From Bradyrhizobium sp. 141 (GTDB taxonomy: Bacteria > Pseudomonadota > Alphaproteobacteria > Rhizobiales > Xanthobacteraceae): 64,000 bases of DNA. The translations under genes were made by a program, and so were the position numbers. The stretch spans positions 1 to 64,000 of the forward strand of contig NZ_JADPKR010000016.1 in assembly GCF_023074055.1 (NCBI RefSeq), written 5' to 3'. Below the pieces are notes generated by a model. That model was not told the origin of the DNA. It made no database searches and saw nothing but the letters and a program-made list of their open reading frames with translations. Within the stretch, counting starts at the first letter, position 1, and each line of letters starts with the position of its first letter. Shown piece after piece: positions 45,471-53,685 of this stretch.

Positions 45471-47384
45471 ATGTCAGCCGTTGACTCCGATACTGCGCAA
45501 ATATCGCAGAATGCCGATTACCTACTCGTCTGCGAACGAGTAAATAGAGCTCGGGATCGGAATGCAAAGTGCTTGTCGCTAAGCACCTACGCGGCGCTCA
45601 ATAAACTACCCGATTTGAATGGGCTAGATAGCCTATCTCAGTTCACGGTGTATGGGAGTAGTCTCAGGTCGGTTGCTCCACTAGCTCAATTGAAGAATTT
45701 GAGGCGCCTCTTTATTGTTAGTAGTCAGCTTGTTGACTTGTCGGGCTTAGAACAACTCAGATCTCTGACGCAGCTTTACCTTTGGGGCAATCCCGATCTC
45801 AACGATCTCTCGGCGTTGCGACCTCTTACCCGACTTAGAACTCTCGTCCTGCGTTCGACCTCGGTTGTCGATCTCTCTCCCATCCAAGATCTAAAGAGTC
45901 TCACAGAACTCAATCTGCAAGCGACAAGCGTAGCAGATTTGGGCCCTCTTCAAAGTTTGAGAAATCTGCGCACCCTGCGACTTTCTAATACGCCGGTAGC
46001 GGATATTTCGATCCTCTCGAATTTTAAGTGGCTCGAGAATTTAGCGATCGATGATACGAGGGTGGAGTCCATCGAGGTTTTACGTGATTGCGAATATTTG
46101 AGATCAATCGATATTTCGAAAACTCCAATTTCCGATCTCTCGCCTCTCGCAGGCGTCCAATCGCTCGTAAGAGTTGCTGCGGCTGGGGCCGGTGTCGAAG
46201 ATTTGTCGCCGCTCGCGACGATTTCCGATATTCGCGAAATAAACGTGAATGACACCAAGGTTTCTGATATTTCAGCACTGGCGAGTTTAGAACAGCTTCG
46301 AGGATTGTATGTTGAACGAACCTTAGTCAAAGATCTTTCTCCGATCTCTCACTATGAGGTTATGTTCAGACGGACCGAGTATTATGGCGGAGTTTCCTTC
46401 AAGGGCTCTCCAATTGCGGATTCCATCATTCTTTCATTTTCGGATTTGAAGCCTTCTGACCGTACTAGGAGAGTGATCAACTATCTCCGAACGCAGCAGT
46501 CGTTGGTGCCGTACGAGATCGTTGCTGACGAGAACGCTCAGCGTGATCCTCTTTCTCCTGTTCCGGACGTCTCATCACCGTTCCTATTTGAGCTTTCGTC
46601 GAGCGGAAAAGTCGCCCTTCAGAACCGATCGGCAAGCGAGCCGATCTTTCCCCAGCGAAGCAGCGAAGCTCAATTCAAGCAGAGGTTAGATGCTAGCCGG
46701 ACGCTTGCGAGCGATCTGATTTCCGAGCTTTCAAGCCGAAATCGGATCCAAGCTCGCGCCGAATATCTTGAGGGCCTTAGACGTTATGTCGAGCGGCTAC
46801 CGAGGTCAAAGGACGACGGGAACATACTTCTGGCTGATGCAGAAGCTCGGACGATACGAAATCTATTTGCGAGCGAGGTGGACACTCTGGCGTCTCCGTT
46901 CGCTTCGAAACTCAAGACGTTCCTGGAACATCATATTGGCTTGAGAGTCTATTATCCGGAATTAACAGCCTTCTACCGCGACGTTCAGACCGGACGTATA
47001 AATGAGCCGCTCTCTTTGGATGCGATCGAGGGATTTGTTCAGGTAGTTAGAGAGAGCACGCCGGATGTATTCGACACATCGGTCGACGATGCTATCGATG
47101 GAGCTGCAGAGCCTCCGGTCGAAGCTCCTTCAGAGAAGCATGGAACCTCACCCTTAAGCCAAAATCAAGTTGTGCCGCCACCAGATCCATTAGGGGAGGT
47201 GAATCCCGATAAGGCGCATGACTATACTTTTGCCGGCACCGCCAATAGCTTGTGGAAAGTCTTCGTAGAAGGCGAACGCATAAATCGGGGGATCGAAGGG
47301 TGGGGCAAAGCAGGCACAGCTCTTCGACCATACGTTACAGAAATTCTTGACTGGCTACATCGGTTTACCAGCGCGGGAAACTGA
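45471..47384 (+). CDS. Cytoplasmic leucine-rich-repeat protein, low GC
   Basis: A 637-residue protein with about eleven internalin-type leucine-rich repeats of 21-23 residues between ~50 and 293 (for example LRTLVLRSTSVVDLSPIQDL, LTELNLQATSVADLGPLQSL, IREINVNDTKVSDISALASL). There is no signal peptide or sorting motif, so it should stay in the cytosol, unlike true internalins. The ~340-residue remainder has no recognised domain; it holds a mostly helical part (360-540), a Pro-rich linker and a conserved-looking end with ANSLWKVFVEGERINRGIEG, then WLHRF. Base composition (about 45% GC in sampled lines) and codon use (many AGA, TTA, ATA) differ sharply from rpoD, so it was probably acquired. A sensor role is a guess. 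Confidence 0.75.
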   Translation: MSAVDSDTAQISQNADYLLVCERVNRARDRNAKCLSLSTYAALNKLPDLNGLDSLSQFTVYGSSLRSVAPLAQLKNLRRLFIVSSQLVDLSGLEQLRSLTQLYLWGNPDLNDLSALRPLTRLRTLVLRSTSVVDLSPIQDLKSLTELNLQATSVADLGPLQSLRNLRTLRLSNTPVADISILSNFKWLENLAIDDTRVESIEVLRDCEYLRSIDISKTPISDLSPLAGVQSLVRVAAAGAGVEDLSPLATISDIREINVNDTKVSDISALASLEQLRGLYVERTLVKDLSPISHYEVMFRRTEYYGGVSFKGSPIADSIILSFSDLKPSDRTRRVINYLRTQQSLVPYEIVADENAQRDPLSPVPDVSSPFLFELSSSGKVALQNRSASEPIFPQRSSEAQFKQRLDASRTLASDLISELSSRNRIQARAEYLEGLRRYVERLPRSKDDGNILLADAEARTIRNLFASEVDTLASPFASKLKTFLEHHIGLRVYYPELTAFYRDVQTGRINEPLSLDAIEGFVQVVRESTPDVFDTSVDDAIDGAAEPPVEAPSEKHGTSPLSQNQVVPPPDPLGEVNPDKAHDYTFAGTANSLWKVFVEGERINRGIEGWGKAGTALRPYVTEILDWLHRFTSAGN

Positions 47385-47416
47385 CGGCTTTAAACGCCGA
47401 TTGTAATCCGCTGCCG

Positions 47417-47653
47417 CTACTTCTTCTTCACCCCCACCCGCTCGATCCGCTTGATCTCGAGCGCCGGGCGGCCCGACTTCTCCGCGATCTCGCGGTCCTG
47501 CTCCATGATGAAGCCGCGCGCGGGTTCGTCGCCGTCGAGGCCGCCGAGGAGTTCGGCGGGGACGCGGCGGTTGGAGCGTTGGGTGTCGTCTTCATAGACG
47601 ACGTTGAAGAAGGCGAATTCGCCTTTGGGGTTGGTTCCGGGTTTCTTGGCCAT
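47417..47653 (-). CDS. Small conserved-type hypothetical protein (78 aa)
   Basis: A 78-residue soluble protein, MAKKPGTNPKGEFAFFNVVY, then EDDTQRSNRRVPAELLGGLD and EIKRIERVGVKKK. GC content and codon use match the host. I recall near-identical small proteins in Bradyrhizobium, so it is probably core genome and marks the right boundary of the low-GC LRR gene. Function unknown. The reading frame on the opposite strand is a shadow. Confidence 0.7.
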   Translation of the reverse strand: MAKKPGTNPKGEFAFFNVVYEDDTQRSNRRVPAELLGGLDGDEPARGFIMEQDREIAEKSGRPALEIKRIERVGVKKK

Positions 47654-47858
47654 GGCGGCTTGTCGTCGATAAGCACGCCGCAGTCAAATGACTTTGAGGC
47701 CAGTCTCAGCGGGCTCCTCCCAAGGGGGCAGATAGGCCTCCACGCTTTTCTTCGAGGGATGATCCGGCGCCGGCCGGGAAGAGGCGCTACGGCTTGCGTA
47801 CCGTCGGCGGATTGAAGCCGGCGCGACGCGCTTGACCTGAGGTTGATCTTGGAGGAGC

Positions 47859-48029
47859 ATGAAGCTTTCAATTGCTCCGCTACATTTGGCGGCGCGCGAT
47901 CCCGACACGGTCGACTGGCAGCGCGAGACCTTCATCGAAGCTTTGCGCGGGCTGCTATCCGCAGAGAGCGAGCTTCCCGGATTGAAGCCGGGCTTCGAAG
48001 AGCTGGAGAAGACGTTGCCGCCGGAGTGA
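47859..48029 (+). CDS. Small acidic protein (56 aa)
   Basis: ATG 47859 has a strong GGAGGAG site immediately upstream and opens 56 codons: MKLSIAPLHLAARDPDTVDW, QRETFIEALRGLLSAESELP, then GLKPGFEELEKTLPPE and TGA. It is predicted helical and acidic. No family is recognised. It lies 88 bases ahead of the SLATT-like gene on the same strand. Confidence 0.55.
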   Translation: MKLSIAPLHLAARDPDTVDWQRETFIEALRGLLSAESELPGLKPGFEELEKTLPPE

Positions 48030-48117
48030 CCGAGCGCGCCCGCTCATTCAAAGCCGAAGCGCGACGCCGATCACGCCAATGCCCGTGTGTTCAATGCAAG
48101 CATCTTGGGGGACGACG

Positions 48118-48987
48118 ATGACCATCTTGGAATCCGTTGCGGATAGTCAGGCCAAATGGTCGACCACCGCGAACGCGATGAAGTCGACCATCGACCGCGC
48201 GCGGTGGTGCGTCTTTGCATTGTCTTCATTGGGCGCGGTATTGGCGGCGGTGGCGAGCCAGATGCAGGAAGGAAATGCCAATCCCCGCACCTTTGTCGCG
48301 ATCACGGCGGCGATATGCCTCGCTTTCGCGACCTTCTTCACGCACCGCTTGCTCGGTCCCGAGCGTATCGCCGCCTGGGTTCGCGCCCGCGCCATCTCGG
48401 AGCGCCTGAAACGTGAGGCCTATCGATACGCGACCAAAGCTGCGCCCTATGACGATCCAGCCAAGGCGGACGTCGTTCTCGGTGCTGAGCTTCTGAAGAT
48501 CGATGAAGACGCCAAGGAATTGCTCGAGCAGCAAATCCCGGCCAAGGACCAGGGATCATCGCCGCGCGTTTCTCTTGGGATCGATGAGTATCTGGCGAAG
48601 CGGGCCAACAAGCAGATCGCATACTATGAGGGCCGGGCCAAGGAGTACCAGTCGAGGGCTTGGCGGCTCAGGTCCCTGGAGCTGGTTTTGGCGGCAGCCG
48701 CGACGCTGCTCACGGCCCTCGCCAGTGTGGTTGCCAAGCCCATCATTCTGGGCATCCACTTCGATCTCGCTGCGTTGACGGCCGTGCTCACGACCCTCGG
48801 CGGCGCCGTCATCGCCCATATCGAGGCGGAGCGTTATAGCTTTCTCGTGGTGACCTATCGGGCAACTGCATTGCAGCTGCAGCGGCGCGTGGACGGCGCG
48901 AAAGAACCGTTGTCGGACTTCGTCAACGATTGCGAAAACATTTTGGCGGCGGAGAACGCATCCTGGATCGCGAAACAGACCAAGTGA
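48118..48987 (+). CDS. DUF4231/SLATT-like membrane protein
   Basis: A 289-residue protein with two pairs of transmembrane helices (RWCVFALSSLGAVLAAVASQ and TFVAITAAICLAFATFFTHR; then LELVLAAAATLLTALASVVA and LAALTAVLTTLGGAVIAHIE) separated by a cytoplasmic helical part (YLAKRANKQIAYYEGRAKEY). The pattern, including the YYEGRAKEYQSRAWRLRSLE entry to the second pair and HIEAERYSFLVVTYRATALQ after it, fits DUF4231, a member of the SLATT group of 2-TM proteins, some of which are pore-forming effectors in nucleotide-signal defence systems. No SMODS or SLOG partner is adjacent. ATG 48118 has TTGGGGGA upstream. Confidence 0.78.
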   Translation: MTILESVADSQAKWSTTANAMKSTIDRARWCVFALSSLGAVLAAVASQMQEGNANPRTFVAITAAICLAFATFFTHRLLGPERIAAWVRARAISERLKREAYRYATKAAPYDDPAKADVVLGAELLKIDEDAKELLEQQIPAKDQGSSPRVSLGIDEYLAKRANKQIAYYEGRAKEYQSRAWRLRSLELVLAAAATLLTALASVVAKPIILGIHFDLAALTAVLTTLGGAVIAHIEAERYSFLVVTYRATALQLQRRVDGAKEPLSDFVNDCENILAAENASWIAKQTK

Positions 48988-49040
48988 GTTCGATGTCCAG
49001 CTGAGTTCGATGTCGACCTGCGCAACTCGCGCGGCCCTCA

Positions 49041-49074
49041 ATAAACGGCGGGCCGAAGCCCGCCGTTTATTTTT
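49041..49074 (+). terminator. Strong terminator after the SLATT-like gene
   Basis: ATAAACGGCGGGC-CGAA-GCCCGCCGTTTAT is a perfect 13-bp stem with a tetraloop, followed by TTTT. Confidence 0.95.
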
Positions 49075-49391
49075 GGTCTTCAGTGTCGCCCGGGGCTGGC
49101 GGGGCGACAACCTAAAATAGAATGCTATAGAAGACGCCCTGCGATGGCAAGGCAAATCGCGGCGGCGTCGATGTCGCAGCGGACGCATCTGATATGCGTT
49201 GGTTGCGGTGTGGAACCATCGAAGCAATTGTGTGGATCGTCAAATCACTTTGTTCATCTTCGCGGCCTCGCAACGCAGCGTGCGTGGTGCGCGCTGTGTC
49301 TGAAGGTGCGCGAGCCTGCACGTCTTCCTGCCTGCGTGCAGACACTGTGATCGATGCGCGCCAAGCGGGTTCCACCGTGGCGGCGCGTATC
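49075..49391. other. Gap with no recognised gene
   Basis: These ~317 bases hold no reading frame with family character or a good start; short frames on both strands look non-coding. Possibly further remnants of the decayed gene at 49392. Confidence 0.4.
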
Positions 49392-49717
49392 TCAATGCGC
49401 GCGCGTACGCTGCGCCACCTCCTGCGCAGCAAGCCGCGATCCGTGTCCGCCGCCTTCGCCGCTGTCCTCCTTGCGTCCCTGCGCCATGATCGCGCTGCCC
49501 ATCGCAGCCGAGCCGAAGGTGATGAGGAAGGAGGCGAGCAACAAGACCAGCGCAATGCCGGGTGCGCGGTCGGCGAAGATCAGCTCGCGCAGATGTCCGG
49601 GGTTGAGAGTCCGCCGACCAGCAGCACAGGCGCCGATCGCAAGGTTGATGGCGAGCAGGCGGAACAGGGGAATGCTAGGCGGGGCGAGGGGCCCGCGTGG
49701 GGCTCTTGGTTCGACAT
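49392..49717 (-). pseudogene. Decayed small membrane protein gene
   Basis: On the minus strand an ATG at 49717 starts MSNQEPHAGP, then the frame changes by one base near the C-rich run at 49687-49700 to continue as PPSIPLFRLLAINLAIGACA and later LNPGHLRELIFADRAPGIAL, VLLLASFLITFGSAAMGSAI and a stop at 49392. Between these, VLLVGGLST is found only in the first frame. This pattern matches a short two-helix rhizobial membrane protein as I remember it, with at least two or three frameshifts. No frame covers it from a plausible start. Confidence 0.6.
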
Positions 49718-49795
49718 GGCTGATCGGTTCGTGCTGGCTAAAAGCCGCGATCGCGCGGCCCCGGCATCGATATCATAGCAGAAACTCTCTCATCC

Positions 49796-49925
49796 GTCAT
49801 TCCGGGGCGCGTTCATCGGATCGCGCGCAGCGCGGTCCTATGAACGCGAGCCCGGAATCCATTCGTCCACCGTCTCTGCCGCTCGATGGATTCCGGGCTC
49901 GCGCTACGCCCGCCCCGGAATGACG
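49796..49925. repeat. Palindromic intergenic repeat, family D, copy 2
   Basis: GTCATTCCGGGGCGCGTTCA ... CGCCCCGGAATGAC with inner CCCGGAATCCAT / ATGGATTCCGGG arms; longer interior than copy 1 at 27089. Confidence 0.88.
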
Positions 49926-50084
49926 AGAGGAGGGCGTCGCGCGAGTGTTCAACCATTACTTAGCTCCGATCGTTGCGTGAGACAGTTTGATGCGGATCAA
50001 GCCTGCCGCTTTGACGCTCGCTTCTTTCCCGGGCATGATCCGCGCGCTGCTTCGCGCAAGGTTTTTTTTGAGGGATTGCTCCAC

Positions 50085-50891
50085 ATGCTGAGACTGCTTC
50101 TCGCTGCCGCGTTCGTCACTGGTCTGACTGGCGGGACGGCGCAGGCCGCGCGCTGCGGCGGCGACTTCAACAGCTTCGTCGCCACCATGGCGCAGGAAGC
50201 GCAAGCGGCCGGCGTCTCGGCGAGCGTGACCAACGCGGCGCTCAGCGGCGTCACTCCCGACGGTGCGGTGCTCGCCTTCGACCGGCGTCAGCGCCACACC
50301 TTCAACAAGAGCTTCGAGCAATATGTCTCCACCCGCGTCGGCCCGGGCCGCATCAATGGCGGCCGCGCGCTCTTGCAGCGCCACGCCGCGCTGCTCTCGC
50401 GCATCGAGCAGCAGTTCGGCGTGCCCCGTTATATCCTGGTCGCGATCTGGGGGCTGGAGAGCGATTTCGGCAAGGGCGACATCGGAAAGATGCCGGTGGT
50501 CCGCACGCTGGCAACCCTCGCGCATGATTGCCGCCGCACAGAGCTGTTCCAGGGCGAGCTGCTTGCCGCCCTCAAGATCGTGCAGCGCGGCGACCTGCCG
50601 CTGCGCGACCTCATCGGCGCCTTCGCCGGCGAGATCGGTCAGACCCAGTTCCTGCCGTCGTCCTACATCAAATACGGCGTCGATTTCGACGGCGACGGCC
50701 ATGTCGATCTCCGCCACAGCGTCCCCGACGTGCTCGCTTCGACCGCGAACCTGCTCCACACCAGCGGCTTCAAGATGGGCCAGCCCTACGGCGAAGGCAC
50801 GCCGAATTTCGAGGCGATGCGCGAGTGGAACAGGGCGGTGATCTACCGCAAGACGATCGGCTATTTCGCGGACCGGCTGGCGGGGCAATGA
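50085..50891 (+). CDS. Lytic murein transglycosylase (MltB-like)
   Basis: A 268-residue exported enzyme that cleaves peptidoglycan glycan strands with formation of 1,6-anhydro ends. Signal peptide MLRLLLAAAFVTGLTGGTAQ-AA; then FNKSFEQYVSTRVGPGRING, the catalytic Glu in LVAIWGLESDFGKG, and GAFAGEIGQTQFLPSSYIKY with the family GxxGxxQF motif, plus DFDGDGHVDLRHSVPDVLAS. Length fits the short SltB/MltB group without a C-terminal peptidoglycan-binding domain. The ATG at 50085 has GAGGGA 8 bases upstream. Confidence 0.92.
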   Translation: MLRLLLAAAFVTGLTGGTAQAARCGGDFNSFVATMAQEAQAAGVSASVTNAALSGVTPDGAVLAFDRRQRHTFNKSFEQYVSTRVGPGRINGGRALLQRHAALLSRIEQQFGVPRYILVAIWGLESDFGKGDIGKMPVVRTLATLAHDCRRTELFQGELLAALKIVQRGDLPLRDLIGAFAGEIGQTQFLPSSYIKYGVDFDGDGHVDLRHSVPDVLASTANLLHTSGFKMGQPYGEGTPNFEAMREWNRAVIYRKTIGYFADRLAGQ

Positions 50892-50907
50892 GGAGGACGT
50901 TGAACTC

Positions 50908-50995
50908 GTAGGTGGGCAAAGGCGCAAAGCGCCGTGCCCACCATTCCCCAGAGATGTCGGAAGCGGTGGGCACGCTTCGCTTTGCCCACCCTACG
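50908..50995. repeat. Palindromic intergenic repeat, family B, copy 3
   Basis: CGTAGGTGGGCAAAGGCGCA ... GCTTTGCCCACCCTACG with GTGCCCACC / GGTGGGCAC inner arms; left arm has lost one GG. Confidence 0.85.
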
Positions 50996-51030
50996 ACAGC
51001 CGGGATGAGGCGACGCCATCAAGTCCCTAA

Positions 51031-51861
51031 CTACGTCCCCTTCGCCATCCTCTCCAGCTTCCTTTGCAACGGCGCCCAATAACTGCCCGGGCGGAAGCGC
51101 TGGAGCAGGTCCATGAAGCGGGCGTCATTGCCGATCAGGATACGGGGCTCGTTCTTTTCGATGCCCTTGATGATGCGCAGCGCGGCGTCTTTCGGCGTGG
51201 TCTTCGCCGCGTTCTCGAACCGCTCGATCGATTGCGCGCGGTGGGCATTGTCGGTGATGCCGACGCCGCTGCGGGAGTTGCGCGCGATCGCGGTGGCGAC
51301 GCCGCCGGGATGCACGACCGACAGTCTGACGGGGCGGCCCGCCACCGCGAGCTCATGCCGCACGCTCTCGGAAAAGCCGCGCACCGCGAATTTCGCCGCC
51401 GCATAGGCCGATTGGCCCGGCGGCGCGACGATACCGAAGATCGAGGAGAGGTTGACGATATGCGCCTCCGGCCTCGTCTTCAGGTGCGGCAGGAAGGCGC
51501 GCGTGCCGTGCACCACGCCCCAGAAATTGATGTCGAACAGCCAGTCCATCTGCGCCTGGTCGATCTCCTCGAACGAGCCCATCAGCGCCACGCCGGCATT
51601 GTTGACGACGATGCCGAGCGCCGGATGCGCCGCTATCGCCTCGCCCGCAAACTGCGTGATGTCGCCCGCCTCGCCGACGTCGACGCGGTGCAGGCTGACC
51701 TTGCGGCCTGGTCCGATCTCCGCAGCGAGCGTCTTCAGCCCGGCTTCGTCGCGATCGGCCAGCGCGAGATCGCAGCCGCGCCGCGCAAGCTCGATGGCCA
51801 GCGCGCGGCCGATGCCGCTGGCGGCTCCCGTGATGGCGGCAGCGCCGCGAATCGCAGTCAT
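51031..51861 (-). CDS. Short-chain dehydrogenase/reductase
   Basis: A 276-residue classical SDR using NAD(P)H. Seen are the cofactor motif TGAASGIGRALA, VNNAGVALMG, the catalytic Ser in IVNLSSIFGIVAPPGQ followed by YAAAKFAV (Tyr-x3-Lys) and the VHPGGVATAIA loop. The acidic residue after strand 2 (LALADRDEA) favours NAD over NADP. Substrate unknown. It is the only gene between two unrelated plus-strand genes and lies convergent to the transglycosylase. Confidence 0.92.
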   Translation of the reverse strand: MTAIRGAAAITGAASGIGRALAIELARRGCDLALADRDEAGLKTLAAEIGPGRKVSLHRVDVGEAGDITQFAGEAIAAHPALGIVVNNAGVALMGSFEEIDQAQMDWLFDINFWGVVHGTRAFLPHLKTRPEAHIVNLSSIFGIVAPPGQSAYAAAKFAVRGFSESVRHELAVAGRPVRLSVVHPGGVATAIARNSRSGVGITDNAHRAQSIERFENAAKTTPKDAALRIIKGIEKNEPRILIGNDARFMDLLQRFRPGSYWAPLQRKLERMAKGT

Positions 51862-51980
51862 GATCCCCCCGTCAAGCCTTGGCCGTGGAACTATGATTTA
51901 CATTTTTTCAGAATGGAACCGAACCCAAGGCCGATTGGCTCCTTAACATAGGTTACGCAAGCAAGCATTGGGAGACGCTG

Positions 51981-52355
51981 ATGGGACAAGCACAACCATT
52001 TCGTGCCACCGCGCTGATCGTCGAGGACGACATCATGCAGCGGGAGATGCTGAGCCTGCTGCTGGAAGAGAGCGGCTATCTGGTCATCCAGTGCGAGAGC
52101 GCCGAGGCCGCCGAGCGCGTCCTCGACAAGAACGCCGGCGCGCTCTGCCTGATGCTGACCGACGTCCAGCTCGCCGGCCGCATGAACGGCGTCGAGCTCG
52201 CGCATGTCGCCAAGGACCGCAACCCCAGGCTCGACATCGTCGTCACCTCCGGCCGCCCCTTGATGCAGCCCTTGCCCGAGGGCGCCAAGTTCTGGGCCAA
52301 ACCATGGGCGCCACTCGACGTTCTGCGCGAGGCCGAGCTCGCGCAGCTGTCCTGA
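51981..52355 (+). CDS. Single-domain response regulator
   Basis: A 124-residue stand-alone receiver domain. The acidic pocket is IVEDD, the phospho-acceptor Asp lies in LMLTDVQLAGRMNGVELA, the Thr/Ser is VVTSGRP, and the conserved Lys is in KFWAKPWAPLDVL. There is no output domain. It could accept phosphate from a hybrid kinase such as that at 30229, a guess only. The ATG at 51981 has a weak GGGAG site upstream. Confidence 0.9.
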   Translation: MGQAQPFRATALIVEDDIMQREMLSLLLEESGYLVIQCESAEAAERVLDKNAGALCLMLTDVQLAGRMNGVELAHVAKDRNPRLDIVVTSGRPLMQPLPEGAKFWAKPWAPLDVLREAELAQLS

Positions 52356-52399
52356 GGGGACGCAGTTGCTTTGTTTGCAACGCAGTCCGCTCCTCCGCC

Positions 52400-52527
52400 C
52401 GTCATCCTGAGGCGCGAACCGCGCGACGCAAAGCGTCGCGTGGGAGCCTCGAAGGATGCACGGCCGAGATGCAGCCGGGCCGTCGCCTTTCGAGGCTCGC
52501 CGAAGAGGCGAGCGCCTCAGGATGACG
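52400..52527. repeat. Palindromic intergenic repeat, family F, copy 2
   Basis: CGTCATCCTGAGGCGCGAAC ... GAGCGCCTCAGGATGACGG with inner AGCCTCGAAGGATG and CTTTCGAGGCTCGCCG arms, as at 40505. Confidence 0.88.
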
Positions 52528-52595
52528 GTGTCAGAGACTGAAGACCGACCGAGGCCTGGCTTTCTCACCGCGAGGCGGGCTGATAAGGTCCGCCG

Positions 52596-53207
52596 ATGTC
52601 CTGGTCCTTCCTGCTCACCTCGCTCATCGTCGTCGCCTCGCCCGGCACCGGCGTGCTCTACACGCTGGCCGCGGCGCTCACCCGCGGCTCACGCGCCAGC
52701 GTCGCCGCGGCGTTCGGCTGCACGCTCGGGATCGTGCCGCACATGTGTGCTGCGATGCTCGGCCTTGCCGCGGTGCTCCACACCAGCGCACTCGCCTTCG
52801 CCGCGCTGAAATGGTGCGGCGTCGCCTATCTGCTCTACATGTCCTGGCAGGCGCTGCGCGAGCGAGGTGCGCTGGCGGTCGACGGCGAGATCAGGGAACG
52901 GTCGGCCCACCGCGTCATCGTCACCGGCTTCCTGATCAACATCCTCAATCCAAAGCTGTCGATCTTCTTTCTTGCCTTCCTGCCGCAGTTCATCGCCGCG
53001 GACGAGGCCCATGTGCTGGCGCGCATGCTGGAATTGAGCGGCGCCTTCATGGCGATGACGTTTGCGGTGTTCGTCGTCTACGGCCTCTGCGCCGCCTCCG
53101 TGCGCGAGCGCGTCATCTCCCGCCCCGGTGTCATGGCCTGGCTGCGCCGCAGCTTCGCCGCCGGCTTTGCCGCGCTCGGCGCCAAGCTGGCGTTTGCGGA
53201 AAGGTAA
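52596..53207 (+). CDS. LysE-family exporter
   Basis: A 203-residue LysE/RhtB family membrane exporter with about six helices: SWSFLLTSLIVVASPGTGVL (the PGP-type motif here reads SPGTG), YTLAAALTRGSRASVAAAFG, then GFLINILNPKLSIFFLAFLP. Substrate is unknown. It has no neighbouring regulator. A paralogue lies at 36719. ATG 52596 follows a weak site; there is no better start. Confidence 0.88.
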   Translation: MSWSFLLTSLIVVASPGTGVLYTLAAALTRGSRASVAAAFGCTLGIVPHMCAAMLGLAAVLHTSALAFAALKWCGVAYLLYMSWQALRERGALAVDGEIRERSAHRVIVTGFLINILNPKLSIFFLAFLPQFIAADEAHVLARMLELSGAFMAMTFAVFVVYGLCAASVRERVISRPGVMAWLRRSFAAGFAALGAKLAFAER

Positions 53208-53229
53208 TTTTTCTTCACCTCTCGAAAAT

Positions 53230-53353
53230 CGTCATGCCCGGGCTTGTCCCGCCTGCGCGGCCGAAGCCGCTTCGGCGAGGCGAAGGCCCGGGCATGCACG
53301 TTCTTCGTGCGGCGGGAAAGGCGTGGATGGCCGGGACAAGCCCGGCCATGACG
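53230..53353. repeat. Palindromic intergenic repeat, family A, copy 4, with nested insert
   Basis: The left arm ATCGTCATGCCCGGGCTTGT and right arm ACAAGCCCGGCCATGACGG match the other family A copies, but ~35 bases (CCTGCGCGGCCGAAGCCGCT, then TCGGCGAGGCGAAGG) interrupt the left arm and themselves contain a hairpin (GCGGCCGAAGCCGC). Confidence 0.85.
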
Positions 53354-53378
53354 GGACCGAGGAAGATACTTCATCCAA

Positions 53379-53402
53379 TAAAAAAGCGGGCCTCGCGCCC
53401 GC
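53379..53402 (-). terminator. Minus-strand terminator after the Lys-rich peptide gene
   Basis: GCGGGC-GCGAG-GCCCGC followed by TTTTTTAT on the minus strand, ~80 bases downstream of the peptide stop codon. Confidence 0.8.
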
Positions 53403-53479
53403 CACCTTCAAACTCGTTCGATCCTTCCCGACGCCCGGGCGGAGCGAGGCTCCACCCGGGCAAAGAAAAAGAAGCCTCG

Positions 53480-53548
53480 TTACTTCTTCTTCGCCTTCTT
53501 GGCCTTCTTCGCCTTCTTCTTCGCCGCCTTCTTCGCTTTCTTAGCCAT
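53480..53548 (-). CDS. Lys/Ala-only micropeptide (22 aa)
   Basis: The minus strand encodes a 22-residue peptide of only Met, Ala and Lys: MAKKAKKAAKKKAKKAKKAK plus KK and TAA. GAGG lies 5 bases before the ATG and a terminator follows, so it is a normal small transcription unit. The composition equals the tail of histone H1-like proteins (AlgP/HU-like tails), so nucleic-acid or polyanion binding is plausible. Confidence 0.6.
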   Translation of the reverse strand: MAKKAKKAAKKKAKKAKKAKKK

Positions 53549-53685
53549 AGGATCCTCTTAAGGGTTAATGGTGGAACGCGACACGAGGGATGCTCGGCGG
53601 AGGGCCAGCCTCGCAACATCCTCGACGACAAACTCAGCAGATTCGCAGGTCTCTGCCCCGCGCTGTCACATCGGTGTCATCGCGT

